The notes under the pieces were generated by a model. The model searched no databases. It was given only the letters and a program-made list of their open reading frames with translations, and was not told where the DNA came from. A stretch of DNA of 64,000 nucleotides from Rhynchopus sp. YZ270_cl-10 (lineage: Eukaryota > Euglenozoa > Diplonemea > Diplonemida > Diplonemidae): contig OZ037859.1 of NCBI GenBank assembly GCA_964035575.1, forward strand, positions 620,001 to 684,000. The letters are read 5' to 3'. The translations under genes and the position numbers were made by a program. Below, in pieces: positions 41,073 through 51,706 of this stretch (position 1 is its first letter; every line of letters begins with the position of its first letter).

Positions 41073-43054
41073 CTACTTTGTTTTCGGGTGGTTATGGTGG
41101 AACCAAGAAATCCAGGCATCTTTTTCTATTGCAGTCGGAGTTAAAAAGACGTGTCTTTCACCTGCTGATTCAACAAAAAACGCGATTCTTAGAGGGACAA
41201 GCGAGGCGCTTTGTGGAGTATTTTCTCCTATTTTGGTTATATGCCCGATGTAGATCCGGTCTGTCACTTGCCTACGCGAGCTGATTGTCAACCACCCCGA
41301 ACCACGCGAACCGTCCACATCCTCCAGCTGCAGACACCGCTTTTTGTACACATAATACGTTGTCTGCCTTGCCACGGGGTCAGGGTTCACCATCTCATAG
41401 TAGCACCACGTTGGCGGCGGTGATGCTACAGCACTGCCCCCTTCCCACGACGGAAACAAACTTGGGTGGTTTCCATTCTGCCCAGGTCCGTGCCCCTGCG
41501 GCGACGGCAGCTGTGAGGGGTCAATAAACTCCGGAGACGCACGCGGACTCACCGACATCCTTTTGTCCTCACTCACACACGGCGGCACCCTCCTCACTGT
41601 CCCCTTCGACGGCGACCTCTCGGGACTACCAAAAATCACCGGTTCCAGTATCGGACTACCCCCAACCGGCAGATCCCCCGAGTCATGAGGATACGGTGCA
41701 GGCGACGGTGAATACTGTGGCGACACCCGCCCCCCCGGTCCAGGCACGTACGATGTGACAGATGGTGGGTATTCCTGCACCTCTTCCTCCGATGACGACG
41801 TTGATGGTGCCCTTTGTGCAGACACTGCTGCGGCAGGGTATTTCTTTGGAGCATCTTGCGGCATGTCATGTGCCGGTAGTGCTGGGGGCAGTTCCGATGG
41901 TGCGGAGAAGATGGAGTCTTCGTGAGGCGGCAGCGCACGACCAAGAGGGGACTCAGGCGCCAGCTTGCTGCGTGTCTTCTTATAGCATGGAACACAGAGA
42001 ATCGCCTCGGGGCAGGTTCTGCACATATAGTAGCCTTCTCTGTCTTGATGCAGCTCCTGCTTGCCACAGCCGCGACCTACGCACACCATGTTCGCTGGAG
42101 GTACCTGCGCCTCCAAACCAAACATATGGGCAATTTCGTGGATCTGCTCCTTTTGTCGGGTAGGCGAGGCGGCGGTGGCTGTGTAAGGTGACCCCAGAGG
42201 CGACTGCTGCCGTATAGACGGCTGTGTCCGTGCAGGAGACGTGCTCGGGGTGGTGCGTGCAGGAGACGCGGTAGGTGAGGTGGGAGGGGAGCCAGTGGTA
42301 GCGGACGACGCCTTCAGACGCTCCTTGATCTCATCGGCAGGCTTCCGGAAGTGGGCGGATTTGGAGACGTCGAGATTACCTTTCTTGAACATGTCTTCTG
42401 ATTGTGTTTCCTTCACGACTTCAAACTGTATAAAGATGTTGTGATGTTAGCATAGCTAAGACTGCACAAAGTATTCTATGGTGGAAAATAAAAGGGTTGT
42501 GAAAGATGAATTCCATGAGGAGATGGTTTAAAAAAAAAGGTGTCGTTTGGCATACCGGCCTGCTCTTACTGTTCGTCGCCTGTTGCGCGAGGCGCAGTTT
42601 CTTGAGCATTTCAAGAAATGTTGTTGCGTTTCCGTATGCGCCCTGTGTGGTGGTTATGCAGGAACCTTGAGAACTGATGACATACCCCTGAGGACTCTTC
42701 TCTGAACTCGAGGAGGATGTCTACTTGGGTTGGAATGGTGATGAGGAGTTGGTCGACTTTCGACCCTTTCACTATGGGCCTGCAGTACGAGACCTTTGTG
42801 ATCTCGAGTGTGGGCGGGTTGCGCTTTGTGACGATGTGCTTTCCGTTTGCGGTGACCTCCAGCACGTAGAGACGGTCGCGTGAGAGTGCAATGACACGCT
42901 CGAGGCGCTTGCCTTTGCTGGTGACTCTGTTCACAACCTCGATAAGGTACAACGATATGCAGCCCCGCTCAAAGAGCTGTGCATACTGTGGCTTAGGCGG
43001 CGCAGCCAAGAACGACATTGCCGTCAAGGAGCATATGTTATCGCCCGCCGTCAT
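41073..43054 (-). CDS. PH-like protein with zinc ribbon, three exons
   Basis: Exons are 43054-42686, 42642-42556 and 42425-41073, giving 602 residues; both introns are phase 0 and the first has only 43 bases. Residues about 20-150 look like a myosin TH1-like or PH-like sandwich (ERVIALSRDRLYVLEV, DQLLITIPTQVDILLEF). The middle is Ser/Pro/Thr-rich. Six Cys at 267, 272, 287, 290, 296 and 299 form a likely zinc ribbon. The last 110 residues look like a pleckstrin-homology domain ending in a Trp-bearing helix (EKDAWISWFHHNH). Lipid-linked scaffolding is plausible. An AG after a good pyrimidine tract at 43175 precedes the ATG with no earlier ATG between, which decides the start. Confidence 0.82.
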
Positions 43055-43174
43055 CCTTGCAGTCCCCTCGGAGCTCCGCTGTGCGGGTGCAGTGCCGTCC
43101 GTGTCTTGCCGCCACCAATACAACCTCAATGCGTTGATCGCGGTCTTTGTGTATGTGAACACCAAGTGTCCACC

Positions 43175-43176
43175 CT
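43175..43176 (-). promoter_or_regulatory. Putative spliced-leader acceptor AG
   Basis: On the minus strand, CCTTCCCCACCTCACACCCC leads to ACCTCAG. The first ATG downstream is that of the PH-like gene. Confidence 0.45.
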
Positions 43177-43241
43177 GAGGTGGGGTGTGAGGTGGGGAAG
43201 GGGTTGTAAACAGAGATGTTGGGGGGGTCCGAGTTGTTGGA

Positions 43242-43896
43242 ATCTCAGCTGGTGTTCATTCGCAGGGTAGGCCAGAAGAGGGCCTTCTACGTACACACAT
43301 CACAGCTTCGTGTGTTCGGTTGTTAGATCTACGGGGCCTGACTCACCCGAAGCAGCGCAGGGTTCCCAAATGTTTGCACAGTGTGCAGACACATAAAGGA
43401 GGCTGCCGAGGGCTTAAAGGGCACAGTTTAAGTTGTTTGAGTTCTGATCTCAGCTGGTGTTCATTCGCAGGGTAGGCCAGAAAAGGGCCTTCTACGTACA
43501 CACATCACAGCTTCGTGTGTTCAGTGGTGCAACCTGCGTCGATCCCAGAGCCAAGGTACCAAAGACATCCGCCGATAAGTGCAGTTGCTGGCGTCTGCAG
43601 ACAGCGCTATGACTGACAGGGACGCTACAAAGACTGGACCCCGACTATAGGAACGATCCTCAAGGCACAGTCTAAGTGTTTCTGTGTTTATGTAATCTCA
43701 GCTGGTGTTCATTCGCAGGGTAGGCCAGAAGAGGGCCTTCTACGTACACACATCACAGCTTCGTGTGTTCGGTTGTTAGATCTACGGGGCCTGACTCACC
43801 CAAAGCAGCGCAGGGTTCCCAAGTGTTTGCACAGTGTGCAGACACATAAAGGAGGCTGCCGAGGGCTTAAAGGGCACAGTTTAAGTTATTTGAGTT
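43242..43896. repeat. Three tandem cassette repeats, middle one carrying rDNA-like sequence
   Basis: Units begin at 43242, 43447 and 43694 with the shared block ATCTCAGCTGGTGTTCATTC to CAGCTTCGTGTGTTC, about 75 bases. Units one and three then share a near-identical 125-base body. Unit two has a different body, of which 43536-43626, read on the minus strand, matches the ITS1-5.8S fragment at 63.6 kb. All units close with a GGCACAGT[T/C]TAAG-like end. Confidence 0.85.
43536..43626 (-). pseudogene. ITS1-5.8S rDNA-like fragment
   Basis: Read on the minus strand it has AGCGTCCCTGTCAGTCATAG, then GCACTTATCGGCGGATGTCT and GGCTCTGGGATCGACG. The GGATGTCT...GGCTC...GATCGA series is the 5' part of 5.8S rRNA. 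It stops before the conserved GAAGAACGCAGC. Confidence 0.65.
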
Positions 43897-44074
43897 AGTC
43901 TGGAGTTGTTGCGCACCACGAGAAGTGCAGAACTAAATTATATGCCAACCTCTTTTTTTTTCTCTTCTCTTCCTCTTTCTTCTCTAAGTATCCATCCCTT
44001 TGTAAAAAGGGAGGGTCCGCTGGGAAAACGAGCAAATACCGATAAATCACCATCACACACAACACACAACATCC
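43897..44074. other. Short spacer
   Basis: A C/T-rich stretch and AC repeats next to the stop of the following gene. Nothing else is visible. Confidence 0.5.
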
Positions 44075-46060
44075 CTACTGATTCGCGAGCACATAATTCG
44101 CGAGCCCTGGGGCCACCGTGGATAGAAACTCCGTCTCACGCTCCTTGCCTTTATAGTAGAGGTGGAGGGCTTTGGCCTTCACTTCGCGGAGGGTTTCGGA
44201 GAGGGTTTTGAATTTGGCGCGGGGGAGGGCGGCTTGCCAGGTGAGCTCTGTTTTGGCTTGCACTTGGAAGCTCTCTTTGACCATAGCCTCGACGCGCTCG
44301 TAGTTGAGACAAAAGGGCAGCAGCGGCGGTCTTGACGCATCTGCCACACGCAACTGCACATCCTCCTCCCCCGACAGCAGCCTCTGCGCCTGCTCCGCAC
44401 GGTACTGCTCTGTCCGCTTCAACGTCGCGCTAGAGTCCTGCGACTCCACCCACACCCGATACTCCCGCGCACGCTCCTCCATCACACGGTTGACCTCATT
44501 CTCCACAAGACGCCGCTTCACCAAATACGATACGTGAGGCGAGGCAAACGCATACGCCTTCCCACGCACCTTCGTCTGATGCCCCGACACGACAGCAGCC
44601 TGTGGAGGGGGGATGCCAATCTGCCGTCGATACCGTACTGTCTTCTCCTTCTCCTCCTTCTCAGGACCATCGCAGGCACTGCTGAAGCTGCTGTGTTTGT
44701 CCCTTCCGTCCTTTTTCACGTCGCCCACTAGCTGCAGACGTTCGTCCGTTCGACTCACATTTGAACATCTCATTAAACGCACCTCCGTGATGTTGAACTG
44801 AACCAACCCCAAGGCAATCAGGCAAATCCGTCTGCCCTGTATCCATTTACGGAAGAAGCGCTGGACACCATAGATCTTCGAGCTGAACTGCTTGATTCTG
44901 AACCCCAACAGACCCAACGCGAGACGGCTCTGTATGCACTTCAGCACAATATCGGTACTTTGGGAGAGGTGGCGCACTTTGCCTTGGAGGCCAAGAAGCG
45001 GGGATATCCCTTTCGAGATAAGCCCTGTCGCTCGCTTTGCTTTGAGTATCCGGGTTTTGAGGACCTTTGCGAAGAGGTTCTTTTGAGCGCTGCAGAGGGT
45101 AAGCTGTTGGCGGGTTTTGACGAGGTTTGCGGCCTTTTGGGTTACATAGCAACGATGCGCTGTGGTAGCGAAGGTGACAAAGCAGAGGACGGAACGCCAG
45201 AGGCAGAGACGCCTGAGAAGCACGCGCCTCTCATCTGCGGGGAGCAGGGCGGCTGTCTGGCGTTCCTCCTCCTGACGCTCAAGCACCTCTTTGTTGCGCA
45301 ATGTGCTGCACAGCAACACTGCATTCGCTGCGCGCCTCCTACTCCGCAGTGTCCCTATTGTGGTGGTAGCTGCGTGCAAACGACGTTGTGTCTGCTCCTT
45401 CTCGTCCAACTGCATCCTCACGACATCGCGTGGTGACAGCGACGTTGCCGCCTTGGGAGGTGCTGCCGTGGTGGTGGTGGTGGTGATGTCCTCAGTTGCA
45501 GGGGCAAGGGCAGCCTCCTGTCGTTTCTGTCTCATGAGCAGCATCGCCTCTGCCCTGCGACGCCCTGCAGCCTCGCGTGCCTCGGTTAAGTGCATCAGAC
45601 GGCTCATCACAACCTTCGCCGTTGCCCGATTCCTCGTCATCCCACAGGGCAGTTCGTACACCTCATGTCCCGTCACAAAATAGCATGTCTTAACTGTCTC
45701 GACCGTGCGTCGTAAGTTGTTCTTCTTCTGGAAAACGTCCTTTTCGAATTGGTCTGCAAAGTCGTCGCGGCTTTTGATTGTTTCTTCGATTTCTTGGATG
45801 ACGTCTGCGTGCGGAGGGGGTTGGAGACACGGTTGTGGGTGTGGCTGTGATGTGGGGGTGGCAGGAGGAGGAGGTAGCTGTGTGGTGTGCTGCAGCTCTG
45901 CATTGCGGTGTGCGGTGAGCGTGCTGAGGAGATACGTTCTGCGGGGGCTGTGTGGCGGTGTGATATGCACCTCAGGGCTGGCAAACCCAACCAACACATC
46001 CCCACAGCTAAGCGAGGAAGGGTTCGAAGCAGGGGTTATCATCCAACAAGCAGCTACCAT
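44075..46060 (-). CDS. Unknown Arg/Ala-rich protein with helical, IQ-like segments
   Basis: A single exon of 661 residues. It begins with a hydrophobic and Pro/His-rich stretch, then turns into long charged helices. Segments such as GVQRFFRKWIQGRRICLIALGL look like degenerate IQ calmodulin-binding helices, and EREEE-type and ARVEA-type helices suggest coiled coil near the C-terminus. I do not recognise a family. A short upstream frame (ATG CAT AGT ATG TCT CGA TGG TAG) overlaps the start codon on the minus strand and could reduce initiation or mark a later true start. The upstream stretch of seven C followed by AG is a candidate trans-splice acceptor. Confidence 0.8.
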   Translation of the reverse strand: MVAACWMITPASNPSSLSCGDVLVGFASPEVHITPPHSPRRTYLLSTLTAHRNAELQHTTQLPPPPATPTSQPHPQPCLQPPPHADVIQEIEETIKSRDDFADQFEKDVFQKKNNLRRTVETVKTCYFVTGHEVYELPCGMTRNRATAKVVMSRLMHLTEAREAAGRRRAEAMLLMRQKRQEAALAPATEDITTTTTTAAPPKAATSLSPRDVVRMQLDEKEQTQRRLHAATTTIGTLRSRRRAANAVLLCSTLRNKEVLERQEEERQTAALLPADERRVLLRRLCLWRSVLCFVTFATTAHRCYVTQKAANLVKTRQQLTLCSAQKNLFAKVLKTRILKAKRATGLISKGISPLLGLQGKVRHLSQSTDIVLKCIQSRLALGLLGFRIKQFSSKIYGVQRFFRKWIQGRRICLIALGLVQFNITEVRLMRCSNVSRTDERLQLVGDVKKDGRDKHSSFSSACDGPEKEEKEKTVRYRRQIGIPPPQAAVVSGHQTKVRGKAYAFASPHVSYLVKRRLVENEVNRVMEERAREYRVWVESQDSSATLKRTEQYRAEQAQRLLSGEEDVQLRVADASRPPLLPFCLNYERVEAMVKESFQVQAKTELTWQAALPRAKFKTLSETLREVKAKALHLYYKGKERETEFLSTVAPGLANYVLANQ

Positions 46061-46649
46061 CGAGACATACTATGCATTGTGCCTTCTTTTTTCTGTTCTG
46101 GGGGGGATATTGAGATATGCTTAAAAATGCTTGGAAAAAAAAATGGTGTAGGGAGGTCTTTATATTTCGTCACGATTGTTTTTATTGTTCGAATTGGGAG
46201 AGGAGAGTTTAAAAAAAAAATGGCCAACAAAAAAGGGCGTTTATTCGTTGGATTTTTTTGTTTTGGTTATTCGTACGGAATTGCACGTTGTCCCCGCACC
46301 CCTCCTGACTCCACTATTACCCCTTTTACCCCCTTTAGTCATCTTCTATGGAAGACCCATAGGAGATGCAGTGAAAAAAAAAACAAAGAAAAGCTTATAA
46401 GATGACCGCTTCTCCTGCTTAGTCACCTTAAAAATAAATAAGACAAACGCATTTCACTGCTTGGTAACCTTATATGAGGAAATAGGGAATAGTTTCGTTG
46501 GCTTTTATTCATCGGTTTCTTCATATTTTTTTTTTTTTTTGCCTCTTTTCTTATGTGTACACGAAGGGTCGCTTTCGTGTGAAAGCCTCGCATGCATAAC
46601 GTATACCCCACACACCCCCACCCCATCCCCCACAAAAGAGAATTACTCT
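46061..46649. other. Intergenic region
   Basis: It holds a family A hairpin at 46399-46430 and homopolymers. No gene. Confidence 0.55.
46399..46430 (+). repeat. Family A hairpin
   Basis: AAGATGACCGCTTCTCCTGC then TTAGTCACCTT; the 5' inner arm is changed. Confidence 0.6.
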
Positions 46650-49179
46650 CTATTGTTCTTCAGCAGGCTCTGCTGCATCGTCCTGCATCACTTCGTCGGC
46701 CACAACCTCCTCACCGTTGACAGCCTCTGCCTCCACCTGCTCATCAGCCGGGTCGGCAATGACTTCTTCCTCCTCGGGCTTCTCACGCTGTTGGTGATAA
46801 GGTGATATATAGACTGGTCTTGCTATCACGCATCTCCGGTAATCGGAAAAGAGCCATGGCATTCATGATTGGCCAGAAAAGAAAGAAAAAAAAAAAAGAT
46901 CGGTGGTGCTCCGGGAGGGGGTCAATTGACCGACTTCCGAAAGCACCAATCGGGTGTTTTGTTTGTGCGCTCAAATCCGGAAAACAAAAAGGTGGAAAAA
47001 AAATGTAACCGAAGGTTGGTGTGGTTAAATGAGCAAAGAAACACTCTTTTCAATCCGTTTTGCGCTGCCTCCAATATTTTTTTTTTAATAGAATTGACAA
47101 CAAGTTGTGTTCAAAAAATCCATACCTCCTCTGTGGTCAGTGCGTTGTAGTCCAGCGCAGACGCCTTGGTGTAGAGACCGTTCATGGTGGTCAGCTGCAG
47201 TGCCTCGCCGTAGGTGAGGCCTTTGTTAAGACAGAGGATTGTCTGGGCCAGCTGCGGGGTAGGTGGGTAGGTGGGGTAGGGTTGTGTGATGGAAAAGAGG
47301 CTAAAAGCCTGATAGACCGTTATGCAGCATTTTACTGAGGCTTCAAAAGATGTGATGGGTCGTGGGAGGGGAGAGGTCGTAGAGAAAACATACCCAGTCG
47401 CGTGATAGCGTGTTGCTGGTTGGTGCAAGGCCCTTCGACCTGTCGAAGAACTGGAAGAGGTCGTATTGGCGTTGGTCACGCACGCCAATGGTGTTCTTCT
47501 GCTCCTGTGTCTCAACCTGGGTCTCCTCCTCGCCCTCCTTGAGCTCGCGGGATTCTTCTGCGTCGAGTTCGCGAAGTGCTGCTTTGCGGGGTGCTTCGCA
47601 CTGTAGAGTGAGGGTGGAATGTTTGTTTGATCTTAGATTGTCACATAGTCACTGAAGGAAAAATGCAATATTTTTTTTTTTTTGCATCTACAGAGTTTGG
47701 TAACGTTTTGAGGCGAAACTCTGAGTGTTGATTCGGGCGGTATACCTCGTTCTTGTCCTCATCCGTCTTACCGACATCCTCGTCATCCCACTGTTGGCGT
47801 AGGCTTGTGATTTTCTCTTCTTTCCGGCGCTTGCATGCGGTGATCTGTTCCTCGCGTTTGCGTTTGCGGGTGTTTGCTTCGGACTGCGAAAAGGTGAGAG
47901 ATGGGCGTATGGGGTTATCTAAGCAAAAATTACGACGAAAACCAAAGAAAACAGTTGGCTAGATGCGTAGAAGTCTCACAGTTGTCAACATAAGGATGAG
48001 TGGAGTCTGGGTGTGCCATACCATCTTCTGCTTGAGGGAGGCAATCTTCGCCTGTGCCTCGTCCTGCTTGCCCGTCAGGAAGTCGTTGATTTCGGAGGCA
48101 AAGTCGTGCTTAAGCCACTCATCGAACACGTCTGATGCTGTGCAGAGCTCCACTGTGTCGCTGTGCGTCGACTTCCCCAATGACGCTTCGTGAAGTGTTC
48201 CTGAGCATTTTTTTGTGATAAATTGTTACCTACAAACTCCATTTTAAACTTCATTTTGGTATTTTCAAAAAGCAGTGCAATATGTCCACATTCTAAAGCC
48301 CTTAAGCTGTTGACCAAACCCCCCCCCTGGCACCTTTTTCTCCACACGATTTTAGAACATACCAAGCGGTGTTTTGGTTGGGTACATCACCTTCTGCTCC
48401 ACGGTCCTTGTCTTCTGCACCACCTTCTTGACCGGCGCTTTCTTCTCCTCAACCTTATCCCCGTCAGTGACTCCTTCCTCTCCGTCTACGTCCTCGGTCA
48501 CTTCTGTCGCTTCCTTTGCTTCCTCTTCTGCTTCTTCTTCTACGGTCTCTTCGTACTGCTCCTCGACCTTGCGGCAGAGTGGCGACATGGACAGCTCAGC
48601 GAGGGAGGTGAGGTGCGGGAAGAAGAAGATTGTTGGGCATTTCGTGTCGTAATGTATGGTGCACAGCCGTGTCCACGTCTGCACACCACTCAGGTCCATC
48701 CCAGCCTGCGCAAGAAGCACCTTCTTAAGCTCCTCCACCAGATACTCATCACCCTGTCCATCATACGCAACAAGACCCCCATAGCTGGCAAGCTGGCGGG
48801 TGTCGGTCGACATAGAGCTACCCACAAGGTCGATTCTTCGCAAAACGTGTTTGCATTGTTGTGCCTCCTGAGGGGGGTTGATTCCGCATGCAATGAAGGC
48901 ACGCACGTTGACCTTCCCCTCTTCTTCTGTTGCTGTTGCGGGCACCTCAAAGACCGGCGCGCCACCAACCTGGATGTCCAATACCTGGTGCATCGCCTCG
49001 GCGAGGTGGCCCTTTCCGGTCTTCGCCCAGTCAGCTGCGATAGAGGTAATAGCGTCGCTGAAGTAGCGTCTGTGCGGGTTGCGCGCTTTGTGCTCCTGGA
49101 CACCGCGCTCGGGAGTATCGAACGGGAGCATGGGAACCAAGAAGTCGCTTTGGCGCTGTGGCTGTCTGTTGTTGTTGTT

Positions 49180-49210
<31 letters not shown>

Positions 49211-49278
49211 CGCCCTTTCCCCCCATGGTTGTTGCCTCTGTTCGGCATGGGCCCGCGGTTACCTCCACGGTACGACAT
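46650..49278 (-). CDS. CCAR1/DBC1-like nuclear protein, six exons
   Basis: Exons are 49278-48363, 48200-48022, 47883-47746, 47600-47394, 47251-47126 and 46787-46650, giving 567 residues; donors are GTATG except GTATAC in intron 3. A Gly/Arg and poly-Asn start (14 Asn) precedes a folded region about residues 60-245 with SDAITSIAADW, AFIACGINPP, LRRIDLVGSS and CTIHYDTKCPTIFFFP. This order recalls the inactive Nudix region of CCAR1/CCAR2. After an acidic stretch come a Lys/Arg/Glu coiled coil, then YDLFQFFDRSKGLAP and a helical pair like the EF-hand-like C-terminal part of CCAR proteins, then an acidic tail. CCAR proteins act in transcription and splicing. The assignment is from motif order only. 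Confidence 0.75.
46903..46948. repeat. Palindrome inside last intron of the CCAR-like gene
   Basis: GGTCAATTGACC is a perfect 12-base palindrome, and GGTGCT upstream pairs with AGCACC downstream, forming an imperfect long hairpin. Confidence 0.6.
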
Positions 49279-49285
49279 TGTTAAG

Positions 49286-49287
49286 CT
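49286..49287 (-). promoter_or_regulatory. Putative spliced-leader acceptor AG
   Basis: CCCTCCCCCCCGCAG on the minus strand ends seven bases before the ATG of the CCAR-like gene. Confidence 0.5.
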
Positions 49288-50884
49288 GCGGGGGGGAGGG
49301 ATATCTCTGTGAAAGGATGTTTTTTTCCACCCCACTATGACGTTCAGACAAAAAATGTAAAAAAAGGTTGAATAAGTTGAAACAGCCCTGTACCTTGGTA
49401 TGACCGGATGTACCAGGGTGGACCCCCCCAACCATGCAGTCCTACAATCCATTTTGTGGGTTTACATTTGATATGCGCTACTCCCGCTTCATCAGTCAGA
49501 TGAACAGATCAATGGAGACAGGGTCATGAGTCCTGTGTGAAATGTAGGGTCCGGTTGGGGGAAAAAAAAACGTTTATAAGATGGACCTGAACCTCTCTGT
49601 GTGCTTGGTTGGCTCACCTTTTTAATCACAACCGTTATCGCATCGCATCCGTTCTATAGCTCATGAAATACTTAGGGATTGGAGAGGTGATAAATGATAA
49701 CCCAGAACTTTTTTTTTTTGAACCAAACCATCTCCCCCACCACAAAAAAGCACTATCCCATCCCCCCTCCCCAAAGGGAGAGGAGATAAAGGGCGAACCT
49801 GAAAGGGAACCGTGGGGATGGGGGGGCTATTTGACCATTCTGGGGTATGGGGGGTGGGGGGTGGGGGGGAAGGGGACGCAACGATTTGCGCGGCCTCTGT
49901 TACCTTATTTTCTTTTATTATTTTTTTTGATGAACAACACAAAAAAAAAAAAAAATAATGAAAGAAATATGATCAAATAGCGCTAAAAACAACAATACAT
50001 TTTCGATCCGATCCTATTTTCGGCACTTAAGTGCACAGTCTTTTGAGGGGATTTTTTTTTCTCTCTTCATTGCAATGCGAACACTTTTTTGGTGGTTTTT
50101 TTTGTGCAATTTTTTAACGTGCTCGTAATATGCTGTAATCCCCTCACAGAAACAGTTTATTTTTTGGTTTATTGCTTTCAACTGCTTCGAAGAAAAAAAA
50201 AGTTATGAAAAAGGTATGACGTATATAAAGATAAAAAAAAAAACAGAGAGTAGTTCGTTTCTCCTATGCAACGCGTTGCTTCGCCTGTTTGTTTGCAAGC
50301 ACCCCCCAAATAATGCTTTTAATTGCAAATCAATGTATTGACCCTTTTTTTTGAGTCATCAGACTTTCCGAATAAATGAAAAAGAAAAGACATCTCATAA
50401 ACAGACATCTTATTTGTACTAGATAGTACACCTTCATATATTACAAAAAAAAAACACAAAAATAAAAATAAACAAAATCGCGGTTGTAAGATACAGAGAT
50501 AAAAAAAATCTTCCCTTTTTTCCTTCACCAAGAAAGGGTTTGTTTTCCTTACTCTGTATCAATGAAGGGGAAGGGGGTGGGTGGGGGGAATTTTTTTTTG
50601 TGTACACATCACCAATGGTGTTGATTTTAAAAAATTTAAAAAGGAACCCTGAAACAAACTCCTTTTTTTTTGTTCTGACTTCTTATCCCTCATCCCCCCT
50701 CTTAACTCCAAGCAGATGGGGGAATGTAGGTTTAAAATAATGTGTTTTTTTTTGTTTTTTTTTGGGGGGAGGACTTACTCAGCAACGCGCCACCAAATCC
50801 ACTATTTCCTCCCTTCGGTATCACCCCAAAAAAACCCCCAATCTGGTCCAGCTATTTTTTTATTAAAAAAATGTTATGTGCCTT
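49288..50884. other. Intergenic region
   Basis: A GTACC/GGTAC hairpin lies near 49387-49423 and a family A copy at 49578-49620. The rest is A/T and G/C runs. No gene. Confidence 0.5.
49578..49620 (+). repeat. Family A hairpin, expanded loop
   Basis: AAGATGGACCTGAACCTCTC then GTGTGCTTGGTTGGCTCACCTT. The outer arms are kept while the inner part is rearranged. Confidence 0.6.
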
Positions 50885-51489
50885 CTAGTAAAGCATAAGC
50901 TCGGCACCTCTGTCAAGCCACTCCTCAACAAGCTCCTCGACCTGTCAAAAAAAAAGGGGGGATTTCATTATTATTTAATAAATTGTTTGGAGTAGTGTAG
51001 TTGCCTCGGTTGTGTTGTCACAGTTGTGCAAATCTCCACTGTCCGTAAGTTCACTATTTTTTTTGAAGCATTTGACAAAACAAACCAACAAAAACAACAT
51101 TTGATACATCTTTTGTACCGGAATTTGACAAAAATTTGACAGAGTGCAGGGTCAGTACTCCAAGCCGCTGAATAGCTGTTGTACTGAACGTCGCAAGACG
51201 CAAATCTTTGCGGGCTATCGAATAACAAAAAGGTAATTTGCATCCCGCAAATTATGTGTAGGGTTTCCTTTTGGACGCTATTCCCAGTGGGGCAAAACAG
51301 AGCAACAAAAACACATACCTCTTCGAAGAGAAGGGGCTGGCGGAAACGCGGGTGGTCGGGCCAGTTACGCGGACAGTCGGGGTCAAGCACAACGTCCTCA
51401 ATCACCTTGCAGTAGAAGTGCTGACCACAGTCGGGGCACATCATCTGGGTGTTTCCGTACAGACGGTGGTAACGGGGACACTTGCCCAT
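50885..51489 (-). CDS. 75-residue zinc-ribbon protein, two exons
   Basis: Exons are 51489-51319 and 50941-50885; the intron is GTATGT...GACAG in phase 0. The protein begins MGKCPRYHRLYGNTQ and has Cys at 4, 18, 21 and 27 (MMCPDCGQHFYC), enough for one zinc site, then Trp/Pro-rich sequence and a Glu/Leu-rich helical end. The ATG follows a CCACAG acceptor by five bases. I do not recognise the family; the size and zinc site would suit a small RNA-polymerase, ribosome or mitochondrial complex component. The intron carries a family D repeat about 25 bases from the 3' splice site. Confidence 0.8.
50977..51044 (-). repeat. Family D copy inside an intron
   Basis: AATAAATTGTTTGGAGTAGT, GTTGCCTCGGTTGTGTTGTC and CTCCACTGTCC. 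It lies in the single intron of the zinc-ribbon gene. Confidence 0.75.
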
Positions 51490-51494
51490 GTTGG

Positions 51495-51496
51495 CT
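51495..51496 (-). promoter_or_regulatory. Putative spliced-leader acceptor AG
   Basis: ACACCACCACCACCACAG on the minus strand ends five bases before the ATG of the zinc-ribbon gene. Confidence 0.5.
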
Positions 51497-51528
51497 GTGG
51501 TGGTGGTGGTGTAAAAAAATGCAGTTTG

Positions 51529-51653
51529 TGGTGCTCCTGAAAACCCCATTTTGCGTACTTGTTGCGCACTTTGTGCACGAAAAAAAAAAATACAGGAATA
51601 CCCTACATTGCGTACTTGTTGCGTACTTGGTATTTTTTATTTCAGGAGCACCA
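51529..51653. mobile_element. 125-bp MITE with perfect 14-bp ends
   Basis: The ends TGGTGCTCCTGAAA and TTTCAGGAGCACCA are perfect inverted repeats, flanked on both sides by GTTTG, a likely 5-base target duplication. The interior has two copies of TTGCGTACTTGTTGCG. It fills most of the 217 bases between two genes. Confidence 0.75.
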
Positions 51654-51706
51654 GTTTGTCTATTTTTTTGTACTACTTTCTCGCTGGGGGGAAGGGAGTG
51701 TTTCTT

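Noticed and set aside
43242-43896. Spliced-leader RNA gene array
   Set aside because: I looked for a leader followed by a GT donor and an Sm-like T-rich site in each unit and saw none; unit middles differ.
48223-49284. Plus-strand open frame of 353 codons
   Set aside because: Antisense of exon 1 and intron 1 of the CCAR-like gene; it runs through a proven-looking splice site and has a poly-Val tract from the Asn repeat.
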